Below are positions 42,721 through 55,316 of a stretch of 64,000 bases of DNA, in pieces (position 1 is the stretch's first letter; each line of letters begins with the position of its first letter). The position numbers were made by a program, and so were the translations under genes. The notes under the pieces were generated by a model, which saw only the letters and a program-made list of their open reading frames with translations, had not been told where the DNA came from and did not search any database. This stretch comes from Strigamia acuminata (taxonomy: Eukaryota; Arthropoda; Chilopoda; Geophilomorpha; Linotaeniidae): positions 11,018,517-11,082,516 of the forward strand of contig OX442318.1 of the NCBI GenBank assembly GCA_949358305.1, read 5' to 3'.

Positions 42721-43300
42721 TTGTGATATTTTCAATCAAATATTTTCAATTTTCTACTATTGTTCCTTTTTCCAACCAAATTTCTTCAAATTTCTATTTA
42801 TTCAACGTCTTTTCCAACCAATTTCCTTAATTTTCTCCCATTTATCTAAATTTCCAACACAGTTGCTTCAATTCCCTTCTAATCCAAACAACTCCATTAA
42901 CGAATGCCAGTGAACCCAAACCGATACCACTCGATTAAAAATGAATAATCTTACTCATTAATAATCAATTCGATTTAAACTTTAATCAATCAGATAATTA
43001 ATTCCTAGGAAAATTCCCAACGCACAATTACTCCCACAATGACCTTCAAACCAAAAACAAACCACCTGTCACGTGTCACACAAATTTACAAACAAAAGAT
43101 GCTGCATTCCCATGGCAACCATTACACGTGTTCAGCAAACAATACACGGGTCAACACATACACAAATACATGAGAAATGCGCTCAAACCTGCATCTATTT
43201 ATAGAACCAACTCACAGATACATGAGAAATTATATTTAGTTGCAACTTGGTCAACAACTCGTGATTGGGTTGTTTTTGAATCGATAATTTATTATAAAAA
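42720..43300. other. AT-rich spacer
   Basis: No gene or clear repeat, only low-complexity T- and A-rich sequence. Confidence 0.45.
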
Positions 43301-43309
43301 TTGAAAAAT

Positions 43310-43840
43310 AGAAAAAAATCGATTTTTTTAAATCGATATCATGTTGAAAAATTTAATTTTCTCGAGAAATAAAAAAATCGAAAAATATTGGGTCAAAATA
43401 TTGTTTTCAAAAAAAAAATCGAAAAAAAATCGAATAAAGAAATTATCGATCAGATCCAAAATAACAAAATTTTTAAAAATTACAATTTACGATCTGAAAA
43501 ATCGATACAGTTAAAATATCGAAAAAAATCGATATTTCTGCAAAAATTCGAAATTCTTGCAAAAAAATTGATATTTCTGCTAAAAAATCGATATTTCTGC
43601 GAAAAATAAATACTTCTGCAAAAAAATCGATATTTCTGCAAAAAAATCGAAATTCTTGCAAAAAAATCGATATTTCTGCTAAAAAATTGATATTTCTGCT
43701 AAAAAATTGATATTTCTGCTAAAAAATTGATTTTTCAGCTAAAAAATCGATATTTCTGCGAAAAATAAATACTTCTGTAAAAAAAATCGATATTTTTTCA
43801 AACAACATTTTTTCGATTTTTTAGCCGTTTTTTCAATTTT
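43310..43840. repeat. AAAATCGATATTTCTGC minisatellite
   Basis: About twelve irregular copies of a 20-21 bp unit (AAAAAATCGATATTTCTGCT) lie in AAATCGA-rich flanks. Confidence 0.75.
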
Positions 43841-45073
43841 CAAATTTTTTTCCCTAAGTTCCCATAAAAATCGATTTAGAAACATGCTCAACAAGAAATT
43901 AGTCGACCACAAAGACAAACTTTTCAAGCGTCGCATAATGGCAGAGAAAACCAGTAGTACGGTCAAGTAATCAATCCTATCTCGCAGCACAATCCCGTTG
44001 CAGAAAACCGAGCAGAATCCTGTCATCACAGCGGACAGATAGCGAACTATTTTCCGCATTCAACATTCCACTTTCGATTAGATAACCCTCCAGAAAAAAA
44101 CAAGTGTTTATTTTTATATCACTTGTTTACCATACCGCGGGTCCACAGGTCATTAAATCACGTGTTTACACAATAATTTTGTTTTCAAACCAACCAAACA
44201 TCATTTCAAAATTTCCACATCGGCTTTTCCCGTCAAATTCACGCAAAGTGTTACAATATATTCAAAATAGCCGATTTCCAACGGTTATCAGCCATGAGAT
44301 CGCTTGATAAGTCACATCGCGTGTGTGACTTATCTCACTTTCCTTCATGTTGACAAACAGGAAATGGTGTCAACTCAACTTCCTGCGATAAACTCGAAGT
44401 AATGACACCCCCTGCCTCGCTATACAAAACGCTGAAATGACGTCAAAGCTGACGTCACACTAAAACCTCATTTCAGCATTGTTCCGAGAATTGATGACGA
44501 CGCATGCCGTTCCGATCAAAGCCCGTCTTTACACTTTTCAGCGCCCTGGACTAATAAAACTCAGGCGCCCCTTGCCCAGCACTTTTCTGTGCCCGGCGCC
44601 CTTCTGTGCCCATCGAGCCCCTGTGTCCGGCGCCCCCCTGGGCTGCAGCCCAGTTAGCCCAATGGTAAAGGTGGGCCTGGTTCCGATGTACGTTTCAAAA
44701 ATACATTTTACAATATATTGCATTCCAAAAGTATTAGACCACTTCATTTTTTTGAAAAACAGAAAACATTTATTTCATTGAAAATAAACAGAACTACTTT
44801 TCCGGGTAGTAGAGCACAGTCCGCAGTTAGGCGTAATCCGGCTCAACCAATAGGAGTTTAGACGACGTTCCATCGGTTTAGAGTATAGCTGTAGTGCATA
44901 GATAAGCGAGTTATTCCCCTTAAACGGCTTTCAGAAGGCGGAAGTTTTCAAAAAACAATTGACCTCCTTTACCTTCCTCGTGGAAGTGACTTAAGCATTG
45001 CACACGTGCGCTTGTTTCTTTTTTCTTTCGAGTTTGATCGACAACCGTTTGGGAAAGAATCCAGAGTTACCGA
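43841..45073. other. Intergenic region with paired TGACGTCA-like sites
   Basis: No gene assigned. TGACGTCA occurs near 44437 with CTGACGTCACA about 12 bp further on, resembling CRE/ATF sites. They sit between GCTGAAATGA and its inverse TCATTTCAGC. 44540-44680 is a C-rich stretch with repeated GGCGCCC. Confidence 0.45.
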
Positions 45074-45281
45074 CAGGGGCGGATCTACATAGGGGCTAAT
45101 GGGGCTTGAGGCCCGGGCCCCCAAATTCTAGGGGGCCCCCGAAACGCAGGGCAATGTACTAAAAAAAAAAACAAGGTCGCTAAAAAACAAAAGAGACGTA
45201 AGGTCGCTATTAAAAATTTCGATAAAGGGGCCTCGAAAAAGCCTCAAGCCCCGGGCCCCCGAAAAGCTAGATCCGCCCCTG
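45074..45281. mobile_element. hAT-type MITE, 208 bp
   Basis: Inverted ends CAGGGGCGGATCTAC and, reversed, CAGGGGCGGATCTAG. The exact 8-bp duplication GTTACCGA (45066-45073 and 45282-45289) is diagnostic of hAT elements. The interior is rich in GGGCCCC. Confidence 0.9.
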
Positions 45282-45289
45282 GTTACCGA

Positions 45290-46700
45290 TGCAAATTTGA
45301 CAAATTAATGCGTAATTCATAAGTGACTTATGGAAAAAGAAAGGAGAAGTAACTGAATGAAGCTATGAGTTATGGATGGATTTTATGCGAAAGCGAAAAA
45401 GCTTTTAAATAAAATAACTGCTTTGCAAGCCGCTTGTGTCTAATGCTGTTTGTCTCACAAAGTGCTCGCATAATTCCAGCTGAAATAGTCTCATTATGCT
45501 TTGTTTACAGACCTCTTGTGGCATACAGTTTCTAGCTCTTTAGATATTAGGTTCCAAGTAATTCCAGATCAGAATTTCTGCTTACAAAAACTGTTGTAAT
45601 TGTAAGAAAAGTCAAAGGCATACTCCTACTCCTCAAACGTGATATCATTTCGGAGAATTTCAATAAAATGTGTACAATTTCACCAAAATTCCACCAAAAT
45701 TATATTATATTGTATCATTGACACCTAGCATGGTCATTCATAAAAGTAAAACCAAACTCCACATTAAAAAAAACTATAAAATGATAAACTGATAAAAACC
45801 AAAGGTAGCGTATACGCCAAATACCGGCTTAAAGCCGAAGGTATTCAACAGTTGGGGACAGGGGGCTCTTCAGCCAAGAGTAACTAATGCTGTTTCTAGG
45901 TTTTTCTCATGTTCTTGGATATTTTCATAACAAGGGTGGAGGGCCAGTGCCCCCCTCAACCTGTTCCCCCTGCAAACCTCACCTTAACTAGTTTTTTTAA
46001 TGTGATGGAGAATTGGGCACTTATTTAGTCGCGATATGGTTAGTACGCATTAGTCGTTCCCGGTTTGTGTCTGTAATTTCATTGGTCTGGAGCCCCCTGT
46101 TGCCACTCGCTTCTGTGGCAAACTGGGTCTAAAATTATTGGTTGTCAGGAGACATAGGGAGCTCACCAACAACTATAAAGTTGGAACTTCTGTTATATTT
46201 TTAACATATTGTCTAATGTTTAAGGGGGCCTACTTCATCAATGGTATTTGTTGTATACTCTCAGTACAGCACTGTTTACAACACTTTTTCAAGCACAAAG
46301 AGTCTATTACCCAGTTTAGGACATATTACAAACAAATGAGATTAGAATGCTATTTTCCCCTTGCAGCAGACCTTATTTTTGGAAGTACTTTCACCCCAGA
46401 TTTCTTGGTGCCCAGTGCCGGACTTACCATAAAGCTAAATAAGCTGCAGTTTGGAGACTTTGTTCAATAAAACCTCAAAAATATTTTTTTAATAATAATT
46501 TATGTTATTTTAATCGATGTTAACATTTTCATAAATGCAAGGATTTTGCAATTGTGTGATTTTTCAAAAAATGTAACCCAAATATTTAATTACATAACGC
46601 AGAAAATAAAAAAAAGTATTTAAAAACTTCTAATTCCTATGCATATATTATATTATATTAAAAAGAATTAAATGACAATTTAAATACGCTAATCTTACCA
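45290..46700. other. Intergenic region
   Basis: No supported gene. An open frame at 46138-46470 has no recognisable domain or splice context. Confidence 0.4.
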
Positions 46701-46702
46701 AA

Positions 46703-46703
46703 A

Positions 46704-46763
<60 letters not shown>

Positions 46764-46766
46764 ATT
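46703..46766. repeat. (AAAT)n microsatellite
   Basis: About 15 uninterrupted AAAT units. Confidence 0.95.
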
Positions 46767-47136
46767 AATTAATTAACTTTCGACCGTTTCCCGTCATCTT
46801 CAGTGGTTGACCACCGAAGAAGAATAGAATAAGTGTACGTACATATTTCAATTACATTCTATTTTATATTTTATTTCAATTCATCACATTACCAAAAATA
46901 AAAAACAAAATCATTTATAAATTCCTACTTCGCTTTAATTTTATTAATATAAAATTTGATGGGCCAAAACCAAGTTAAATAAATCCATTAAATTCAATCT
47001 CCATATTAAAAAGGTGGAAAATTTTAAACCAAAAAACCACATTCGCTTTAACCAGCCCATAATAATACGAACACGGAAACTGCAAGCGAATACTACTCTC
47101 GATTTCCTGCCTCTCGTAGTAGATTTAGTATCGGAC

Positions 47137-47340
47137 TCACCTGCGAAAAACTTCGCGGTCTCGGCATTTCTTTCACAGAAAACTTTGTCCTCGCGCGGTG
47201 TCCCACTTTCGCCAGCAAATTGGCCTCGTTTTCGTTACTCGATCGTTTCCTCACCTCCCACTGATACCGTTCGAACTTTGGCACCACAGGTGTGAGTTTT
47301 GTGGGAAGGATGGAGCCTGAAAAGGCTCGGAAAACTGGTC
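47137..47340 (-). other. Possible minus-strand exon of unknown gene
   Basis: Higher-GC stretch with a frame open on the minus strand (PKFERYQWEVRKRSS...) ending at a good donor (TTCGCAG then GTGAGT, at 47137). There is no convincing start and no homolog is recognised. It could be a 5' UTR exon of a leftward gene such as the SLC16 gene. Confidence 0.25.
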
Positions 47341-47479
47341 AAATCCACTCCAGTCACGTTCGAGCAAGTGTTTACTCCGCTTTCGATAACGGGATATCAT
47401 CGGCCGGGTGCATTCACAACGTGACATCATCGCGACGTCATTTCGTGCGATCTGTCACAGGTGGTGCACGTCGCTCTAA

Positions 47480-48837
47480 TCATATTTTATAACGATTAAT
47501 CGTTTATTTTTATCGAAATTAATTAATTTTTTTCTAAATTTAGCCCAAATTGATTTAGAGAATTTAATAACTCGCTGTTTTTACAGATTTGACGTCACGC
47601 GTGGTTAATCAGTTACGGAGTAAGCAGAAGCGAAGACGATGCATAACGAATGACCGCGCGGCATTGTGGGATATATCCTGGCGGCGGCGATGTAGAAACA
47701 TTAATTTTTTCAAATCATAAAATTAGACGAGTCTGGTTTTTGGATTTTCGCCATAAGGAAAGCTAAACCGAGGACTGGTCCTTAAAATTTATAGCTGTGA
47801 TCGTGCTTTGGGGAACCCTTGACCATTTACAGCACAATTTAGCAATCAAGATACATAGTATCAAGTATACTAAACCATTAATCAGTGACGCATTTTTACC
47901 ACTTCCCACAATGCAATCCTGTCCATACTCAAACAAATGCATCAATTTCTCGTAGTTTTAATACACCAGTGTCATAACTTTTAAGTTATAAATTTTAAGT
48001 TGTTGCCGCACTGTATTCTGGGATTACAACGGGTAACAAACATGCTTAGTTTGCAAGCAATGTGTGACACGTGATTGCTGTCATCCAATCAGCGCACAGG
48101 ACAACGAATCAATAGAAATAACACACAGATACGTGTCCATGTCATCCATGGCTCATGCTTGTATAAAATACGTAATTGCCAAACCTCTAATGATAAATTG
48201 TGATAAAAATATCCATTTTTTTTACTCAGGCTCCTGTCAGCGAATAAAATTTACTTTTGGTTTCCCTTGTGCTTGAAATCGGTATCTGTAACGCGTGTGG
48301 GGGTGTGGCTATTCACCGGACGTTGACCGGAAAAACCAAGCACAACTAAACTCCAGGCAGTTCCTCAATCACGTGAAAGTTGGTAAACAGATAACGACAC
48401 TGGCTGAAACCTGCAGATTAAAGCAGCTCTACGATTGACCACGCACATGCATTAATTTTTGATTTAATAAAATCAATCGAACTTGAAGGCTGAGGGTCAC
48501 AGAGAGGTCAGGCATGGCCCCGTCACAAAACATCTATAGAAGACGAAATTGATGTTCCGTTATTTTATTGGTATGTTTGCAAATTGAGATGATTGATGGA
48601 GTAAATCACAGTGGGCTACAATTATAACTAGTATTCATCCGCTAGCTAAAACATGACCCAATCACGCATGTAGACTTACTAGATGAATGAGTCAGTGGTT
48701 TTACCGGTGTCTTCCAATCGGTAGGAGCATGGAAATGGGCACCGAGTCATCTTACGACTAGCAAATCTGTAGTTTCTATCGAATGATCAGTTTTTAAGAC
48801 GGAAAATGTATAAAGCCCTTTCCTTCATTACAGTACA
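47480..48837. other. Intergenic region
   Basis: Nothing recognised beyond scattered AT-rich sequence. Confidence 0.4.
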
Positions 48838-49075
48838 CTAGCCGCATTCAAAAATAAAAATACTTGTGTTTTAACAATGTTAGTTTAAGTGTATTTTAAG
48901 TTTAAATTTTGAGTGTGATAATTTTAACTATTTTATAAAACCGGGAACATGTACTGAATTACTTATTTATGATATCGTTGGTCACATCATTGGGGTTCCA
49001 GGTTACTTCATTGTGACATCATTTTTGTTTTAAAATTGAAGTAAAACACAAAATATTTTAATTTTTGAATGCAGC
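48838..49075. mobile_element. MITE with AGC(C/T)GCATTCAAAAA termini
   Basis: Left end AGCCGCATTCAAAAATAAAA and right end, reversed, CGCTGCATTCAAAAATTAAA. It shares internal sequence with 39238-39378. Confidence 0.6.
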
Positions 49076-49076
49076 G

Positions 49077-49262
49077 AGTCCCCAACATACGAACATTCGA
49101 GTTACGAACTTTCAGATATACGACTTCTCAAAATAAGATTAAAAATGTATTCTTTAATTAGGATTAACAATTTTTCCACCTTGTGCACCTTTGCTAGACT
49201 TACGAACAATTCGACTTACAAACACATTCTCGGAACGGAACTCATTCGTATGTAGGGGACTT
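49077..49262. mobile_element. MITE with GTCCCCAACATACGAA termini
   Basis: Left end GTCCCCAACATACGAACATT and right end, reversed, GTCCCCTACATACGAATGAG, with repeated TTACGAAC-type motifs inside. It abuts the previous MITE. Confidence 0.65.
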
Positions 49263-50060
49263 ACTTGTCTGCGCCCGACATCTCGAACACTAAATTCCAT
49301 TTTTTGCACACGAAAACACAAAATCTAAAATTATTTATTGCACGCGAGTGAATAGTGTCATCACCTGTTATTATTCCTAGAAATCATGTATTTGTGTTTA
49401 TATTGCGCAGATAAGGTTTTGTGTCCATGAAAGAAATCAACGGTTAATCGATAACTAAAAAAAGTCAATTGGCTGCGCTTTGGCGGTGCCGCCACAATCC
49501 CATTGCACTTGTACTCATCCAATAAATTCTATCAATACACTGACATCACTTCCATGGGAAAAAATGACATCACCACTTGACACTTCCTGGAACTGTTTGG
49601 TTTAGGCGGAAATGAAATTGCGCAAAAATAAGATGTAAAAGAAATGTAAATTGATTGCAGTCAAATCCGGCCGCTAACTTCTTAAGAAAACATGCGATAA
49701 AGCGTTACATAAATCTTGCTCACAATTGCTCTAAGTGATGCTGATTGAATTTTAAGTACAATAAAAATCCACCACTGAACCTTTGATCCACTTTTAGGGA
49801 AGAAAGAAAACAGTAATGCTGGAAAGTTCCAAAGGGGGTCATTCTTACAAGAGATTAGGTAGTAACATTTTGACAACTTTAGACTTAAATGGCTTGTCGT
49901 TTCCTTCAGCTTGAATCGGAAGACTTCAATGGAAGTGTAAATCGATTTCAAAATAATAGTTCTTTTACGGCTTAGACCATGTTTGATTTGTAATTCCTTT
50001 CTGTGCGAGACCTTTCGATCAGGAAACATACAAGAGGGTGGCCATTTTGGTTCGACTTTT
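49263..50060. other. Intergenic region
   Basis: No supported gene. A minus-strand open frame at 49682-50095 has no recognisable domain. Confidence 0.4.
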
Positions 50061-50064
50061 TGTA

Positions 50065-50248
50065 CAGTCGTGGTAAAAAAACTTTCCTTCATCATTATTT
50101 GCCCGGTCTATCTTTTAATACTGTTGCTAGGGCAAGACGAGAGACCGGGTCAAGATTGATGTCATTGAATCTCAATGGATTTTTATGCCACCTGGTAGAT
50201 AAAATTAAAACAGCTAAACTGAAGGGAAGTTTTTCTTGTCCACGACTG
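50065..50248. mobile_element. Tc1/mariner-type MITE, 184 bp
   Basis: Inverted ends CAGTCGTGGTAAAAAAACTT and, reversed, CAGTCGTGGACAAGAAAAAC, flanked by TA (50063-50064 and 50249-50250). Fragments of the same family lie at 9280-9345 and 31370-31440. Confidence 0.8.
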
Positions 50249-50261
50249 TACACAAGATTTG

Positions 50262-50655
50262 GATGTTTTTGATCAAAAATTGGATGTTTGTGGTCAAAAA
50301 TTGGATGTTTGTGATCAAAAATTGGATGTTTTGGGTCAAAAATTGGATGTTTTGAGTCAAAAATTGGATGTTTTGGGTCAAAAATTGGATGTTTTGGGTC
50401 AAAAATTGGATGTTTTGGGTCAAAAATTGGATGTTTTGGGTCAAAAATTGGATGTTTTGGGTCAAAAATTGGATGTTTTGGGTCAAAAATTGGATGTTTT
50501 GAGTCAAAAATTGGATGTTTTGGGTCAAAAATTGGATGTTTTGGGTCAAAAATTGGATGTTTTGGGTCAAAAATTGGATGTTTTGGGTCAAAAATTGGAT
50601 GTTTTGGGTCAAAAATTGGATGTTTTGGGTCAAAAATTGGATGTTTGTGGTCTGA
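50262..50655. repeat. 21-bp minisatellite, about 19 units
   Basis: The unit is about AAATTGGATGTTTTGGGTCA. Being a multiple of three it is open on both strands (LDVLGQK repeats on +, FLTQNIQ on -). Variant units 5 and 12 (GAGTCA for GGGTCA) are each followed by six standard units, a 7-unit (147-bp) higher-order duplication. It begins a few bases after the MITE at 50065-50248. Confidence 0.95.
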
Positions 50656-50699
50656 AATATCTTTTAGTCATTAAAACTTTGGCATTTCCAAATACTTGA

Positions 50700-52236
50700 T
50701 TTCGCTGTTGAAATTCCCCTGCGAATACCTTGAAACCCAGCAAATGTAGGAATGCAAAGCTGTGGTTAGAAAGCATCGGCGGTTAAGCAATTGTCTTGCA
50801 GAAGCAGAACACTCGCTTCGCTTGCTCCCAATAGACCTGGAGATAGTTGTGTTGTGATGCACTTGACTTTGTCTCATGTTTTTTCATCTAAAATTCCATT
50901 ATATAACCTATTGTCATGGTACCACATCATAAATATTATAGAAAAACCCTTTAAAGTTGAAAAAAAATCATCACAATTCATGTGTAATAATCTCTAAATA
51001 TTATTTAATCCGACCTCTATTCATATTCAAATGCTGGGCTTTAATCAATTACAAGTCCAGAAACTAGTCTAGTCCGGCAATAAAAAAAGTTTAATTTCAG
51101 TGCTAAAATTTCACATCTAGTTTAACCTGACAACTAAATGAAGGCTTACATATTTATCAAACTACCGGCTTTTTTACATCCTAGGTTCCAACCCTAATTC
51201 CAACCTTAAAAACCAGTGAGTTAAATGCTGTGGACCTTTTCCAAGCAACTTATACTAAACCCAATACAGGAAATTCAATAAAAATAAAAAAAATAAAAAC
51301 TGGTTTATGACCATATTTAATGAAGGAAAAAACCTGTCCTCCTTCAAGGTTCTTGGATTTTTAAAAAATCAATTAAGGCTTTAAAATCATACCAGTTCTT
51401 CTAGTACATGATCAGGTGCACAGATCTTGCTTGCACCATCTTGTTGACTTTACAAGAAACATGTGCAATTTCTCCGCAAGTTGTAACATCACTGTTAGTC
51501 CCCAGGATAACGACAAAATTGTTTCTTCATCTATTTCAACACTTGTAGGCCCCAGTTAGGCTTATGAAGGCGCCTTTACTTGCAATTTCCCTGTTAGGGG
51601 TCTTTCAGAAATGTGATTGGGCCCAGATGGGTCACATGCAGGGCCCTCTTAAATACCGTATTTATTCGAATAAAAGCCGCGGCCGAGGCAGAAAAAAACT
51701 GTATTTTTATGAAAAACTGAAATTGTTATTGCGGCCGACAGTAGCAGTTTTGAATAAAAGCCGCGACTGGATAACCCCTGGATTTTGAGGGCCCCGCCAA
51801 GTAGACCCACCTATCCCCCTCTAACTGGTCTTGGTTCCTATTTATTTAAATGTTCCATTGGTTAACTAAATTTACTGATCAATTTTTAATCTCACAAATT
51901 GCAACTCTGCTAGAACAAATCTTCCGTTATCGATGACTATCACATTTTCCTTGAAACGTTGCTTCAAACCTCCAGACAACTTGTCTTCTTCGAAATCCAA
52001 AGTACGATGACCTTAAGTTGGTAAAAACATTGGAAAACTTCTGCTACTAACAGCAACCAAATCTCCTCATCTTCACACTCCAACAAGTTTTGGAAGAGCG
52101 AACGAAGACGTATAACATGTCACCCCAGACATTCGTCTGCCAACTGGTTTCGAGCCATCAACCAGATTAACAAATCTCGGCCCCTACATTTATTTTCGTC
52201 TCCGTCAACCGCCATACACGAAGAACACAGCTAACA
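50700..52236. other. Intergenic region with a small MITE relative
   Basis: No gene. 51655-51770 carries TACCGTATTTATTCGAATAA and AATAAAAGCCGCG repeats of the family also seen at 35484-35707. Confidence 0.4.
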
Positions 52237-52390
52237 GTTGTCTGGCTAACTCCGATAACAAACAAGACCCTCCGTTATTAACCTAAGACGCATTCCCCAG
52301 TCCGAAACTTCGCAGTGCTTACGTTACCTCACAGCGGTTTCTAAAATAAATGTCTGGTTAATTCCGATAACGAACGAGACCCTCCGTTAA
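52237..52390. repeat. Short direct duplication
   Basis: TCCGATAACAAACAAGACCC near 52250 and TCCGATAACGAACGAGACCC near 52362 share about 40 bp, spaced about 113 bp apart. Confidence 0.6.
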
Positions 52391-52392
52391 TA

Positions 52393-52883
52393 GAGTTTGC
52401 GGGATGCATTTTTCCCTTACAGTTAAAGACTATACGGTATAAAAATAGTGTAAGGAATAAATGATAAATTAAGTTTTTGCGGGCTGCACTTTTCCATTAT
52501 CACTACACTATTTCAGCCAACTACTGACGGTTAGTAATTTTGGGCCTAAAAATTTAATTTGGGGGCAAAAATGTGCAAATTTCTGCATAAAATTCCATTA
52601 TTATGCCCATAAAGTATGGTTTTGGGCCTAAAATTCAATTGTAGGCCTCACTTATCATTCAATCTACATACCTATGACTGATGTGTTTGATCGGGACAAC
52701 AAAATAATCGCCATTTGCAATGGACGGGACGGAGCTAACAATATAGTGTTCTCAATTCTGATTGGCTGCGCTATATTTTAATTTAGTGTTGAAAACGATA
52801 CACTAAAGATTTTTTCCTTATGATATGGCACTAAAATAGTGTAACGTAGAGAAAAATAAGGGAAAAATGCATCCCGCAAACTC
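52393..52883. mobile_element. MITE, 491 bp, TA-flanked
   Basis: Inverted ends GAGTTTGCGGGATGCATTTT in both orientations, with about 25 bp nearly perfect and TA on each side. Further inverted CACTA-rich motifs lie inside. The right boundary of the upstream duplicated segment lies at its left end. Confidence 0.7.
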
Positions 52884-53841
52884 TATTACATCCTCTTGAT
52901 AGTTTACGTTACCTTCTCCGATGAAATCGTTTTAAAAAATTTAATCTTTACGAAGTAGAGTATTGCAATTATTTCATTGCGACATCCATTGAATCCACCA
53001 GTGGATAAATACTCATTTCTTACACACCCGGTACCCTAAACCAGCGTTGTACGAGCTTTCTTTGACTAAATAAAACCCGCCAAGGTGTTCCCGCTAAACG
53101 AATCTTCGTAATTTCAGTTTCCTCAAAACGGTTTGCGAAATGCAGACAAAAAACTATGATGACAGGCTTCGTAGATGCACCAACTCTCTCTTCTCGGAAC
53201 TACAAAATTCCATCACATGACTAATGATGGGTTTTCAAAGGCTTGCAAGACTTTCCCACACGAGTTGCACTATCGACTCGACCTTGAAAAACTGCAGTGT
53301 GACGTCACACTCCACCTGGAAACTCGTTCCAACACAAAATCCTCGATTTTTCCGCACTAATCCACCAAACTGTCCTTGAATACCCACACTATCATCAAAA
53401 GCAGAACTTTCGAAAAAAAAAGAAAAAAGAAAATCATAAACCGCCCAATTTCTCCACCCATTTTCCACGAACAGACACCACTTGGTTTGGTTCCATTTCC
53501 CAACTCACAGGGGTTGGTGTGGATAAAGGAGAGGGAAAATGATCACATATTCTCCCCTCCATGTTTTTTTTTAACGATTAGTTTTGAAAGCGGCCATCCC
53601 ATTGGCTGACCCGCGCGCCATACTCAGATCCAGTTCAAACCGGAGTTGTTGCCATGGCGACGCCACACAATGATAAAAATCGAGTCTATTTATAACGTTT
53701 CATCAAACAATTGGTTATAAAACGAAAATCACACTCGCGAAAGGCGTTAATTCGACGGAATTTTAAATGCGCCGCGCGCCATCTTGCGGGACGAATCGCA
53801 ATTTCTAACTATTCCCTCTTTGTTAGTAATAAATGACTTAC
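52884..53841. other. Intergenic region
   Basis: No supported complete gene. 53580-53690 is promoter-like (CATCCCATTGGCTGA and a GC-rich stretch). Confidence 0.35.
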
Positions 53842-53862
53842 ATCTGGTGCCTCTGTATCCAT
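53842..53862 (-). other. Candidate alternative first coding exon of the SLC16 gene (MDTEAPD)
   Basis: On the minus strand, ACCAAGATGG gives a strong start context, followed by seven codons and a GTAAGT donor at 53841. The phase is zero and joins in frame to the acceptor at 40281, giving [16 protein letters not shown]. The intron would be about 13.5 kb. Linkage to the transporter is inference. Confidence 0.35.
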
Positions 53863-54169
53863 CTTGGTTATATTTTTTAAGATGGCGAGCGTTGGATAGT
53901 AGTACGGCCTCCGAAAGCACAGATTGTACTCGTGTACGGCGGCTGTTGCGACCGGACACAGTCCAACATGTCGATGTCGACACTACGAGACAGAATAACA
54001 GAGACACCACTGCCGCCAGCTGATCGCCAAGAAAGCCGGTCTTTTCGATGACGTATTTTTACGACTGGCCAATCACGGCGCTGGGTTTACATCATGCGGG
54101 TATCCGTGCTCGGCTCATTTTTAACGTGCAATTTTCCGTTGTCATAGCTACGGTGAGATCATGGCGCGA

Positions 54170-54655
54170 AAAGTAGATCATTTTTGTTTTTGTTTGTTTT
54201 GTTTTGTTTGTGTTTGTGTGTCGTAAAATTGTCGTTTTGTTTGTTTTTTTTAAAAAAATGTTTCATTTACTCACGGCTGCACCTCTCATTGGGGAGTGCG
54301 TGTGGATTCCAGTTCAGTTGTGAATGGAAATAGACGTGGATTATTAGTGTAGAATGTATTCTGAAGTGTACTGGGATTGGTTGGCAGGTTTCTATTTATG
54401 GCGGCGGAATGATGCGGGTTTTAGTGTCTCCCTGGACTTAAATATAACTCTTTTAATGTGGATGGGGGTGATGCAGCGCATCAATAAATCGGTCAATAAC
54501 GTTGGGAACTCCGTGTAAACAACATTAGCACTTAAAAATATATTTAAATCGGGGACATTCTTAAATTTTAAATTTAAATTAAACAAACCAATAGCAATCG
54601 ATCTTAGCCACAGTCGTACCAGCTGGAAAACTTTCACAGGAAGTCACTACTAGGG
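54170..54655. other. Intergenic region with a TGTTTGTTTTGTTT tract
   Basis: No gene. 54183-54260 is a G/T-rich simple stretch. Confidence 0.45.
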
Positions 54656-55305
54656 ATGACCTACTTTAACTACTCACATGCAAATTACGTAAATCAACTC
54701 AAAAAAGTGAAAAAGAATTTTAAAAAGGTAAATTCTGTTTTAAAAAAGATAAATCAGAGGAAAAAACAAATTTTACACATGAAAATTACCAAAAAATCAT
54801 CAAAAACCATCAAAAACCAACAAAAATCATCAAAAATCTTCAGAAAATTATAAAAATCTTCAGAAAATTATAAAAATCTTCAGAAAATTATAAAAATCTT
54901 CAGAAAGTCAGCAAAAATCTTCAGAAAATCATCAAAAAACATCTTAGATTACAAAAAATCATGAGAAATCATAAAAAAAATCATAAAAACTCCTGAAAAA
55001 TCTCCAAAAATCTCCAAAAATCCACCAAAAATATCAATAATTACCTAAAATTATCAAAAAATCACCAAAAATATCAATAATCACCTAAAATCATCAAAAA
55101 ATCACCGAAAATCATAAAAAAAATCACCGAAATCAACAAAAATCACCGAAAATCATCAAAAAATCACCGAAAATCATCAAGAAATCCCGAAAATCAGCAA
55201 TAAAAATCAAAAATTCGTCCAAACAAATAAGAAAATTGTCGAAAATTGTCAAAAATCATCCAAAAATCCCCCAAAATCAGCAAAAATCATGAAAAATCTT
55301 GAAAG
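54656..55305. repeat. A-rich degenerate minisatellite (ATCACCGAAAATCATCAAAA)
   Basis: Irregular repeats of about 14-22 bp built from ATCATCAAAAA, CTTCAGAAAATTATAAAAAT and ATCACCGAAA. Confidence 0.8.
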
Positions 55306-55316
55306 CCGTTACTTAC

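Noticed and set aside
43739-44059. Minus-strand ORF with ATG and hydrophobic stretches (YLSAVMTGFCSVFCNGIV)
   Set aside because: It runs into low-complexity repeat without a splice donor that makes sense, and no family is recognised.
44640-44700. Possible tRNA gene (GCCCAATGGTAAAGGTGGGCCTGG)
   Set aside because: The D-arm-like and B-box-like words do not fold into a cloverleaf with an anticodon arm.
46138-46470. 110-codon ORF
   Set aside because: No domain, no splice context, and composition like the surrounding intergenic DNA.
50214-50699. Long open frames on both strands encoding 7-residue repeats
   Set aside because: They are created by a 21-bp minisatellite. There is no start context, splice sites or non-repeat domain.
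53747-54010. Minus-strand ORF with an apparent signal peptide (MVSLLFCLVVSTSTC)
   Set aside because: The first codon is GTG and no ATG is in frame there. The better start in this stretch is the ATG at 53862 in another frame.
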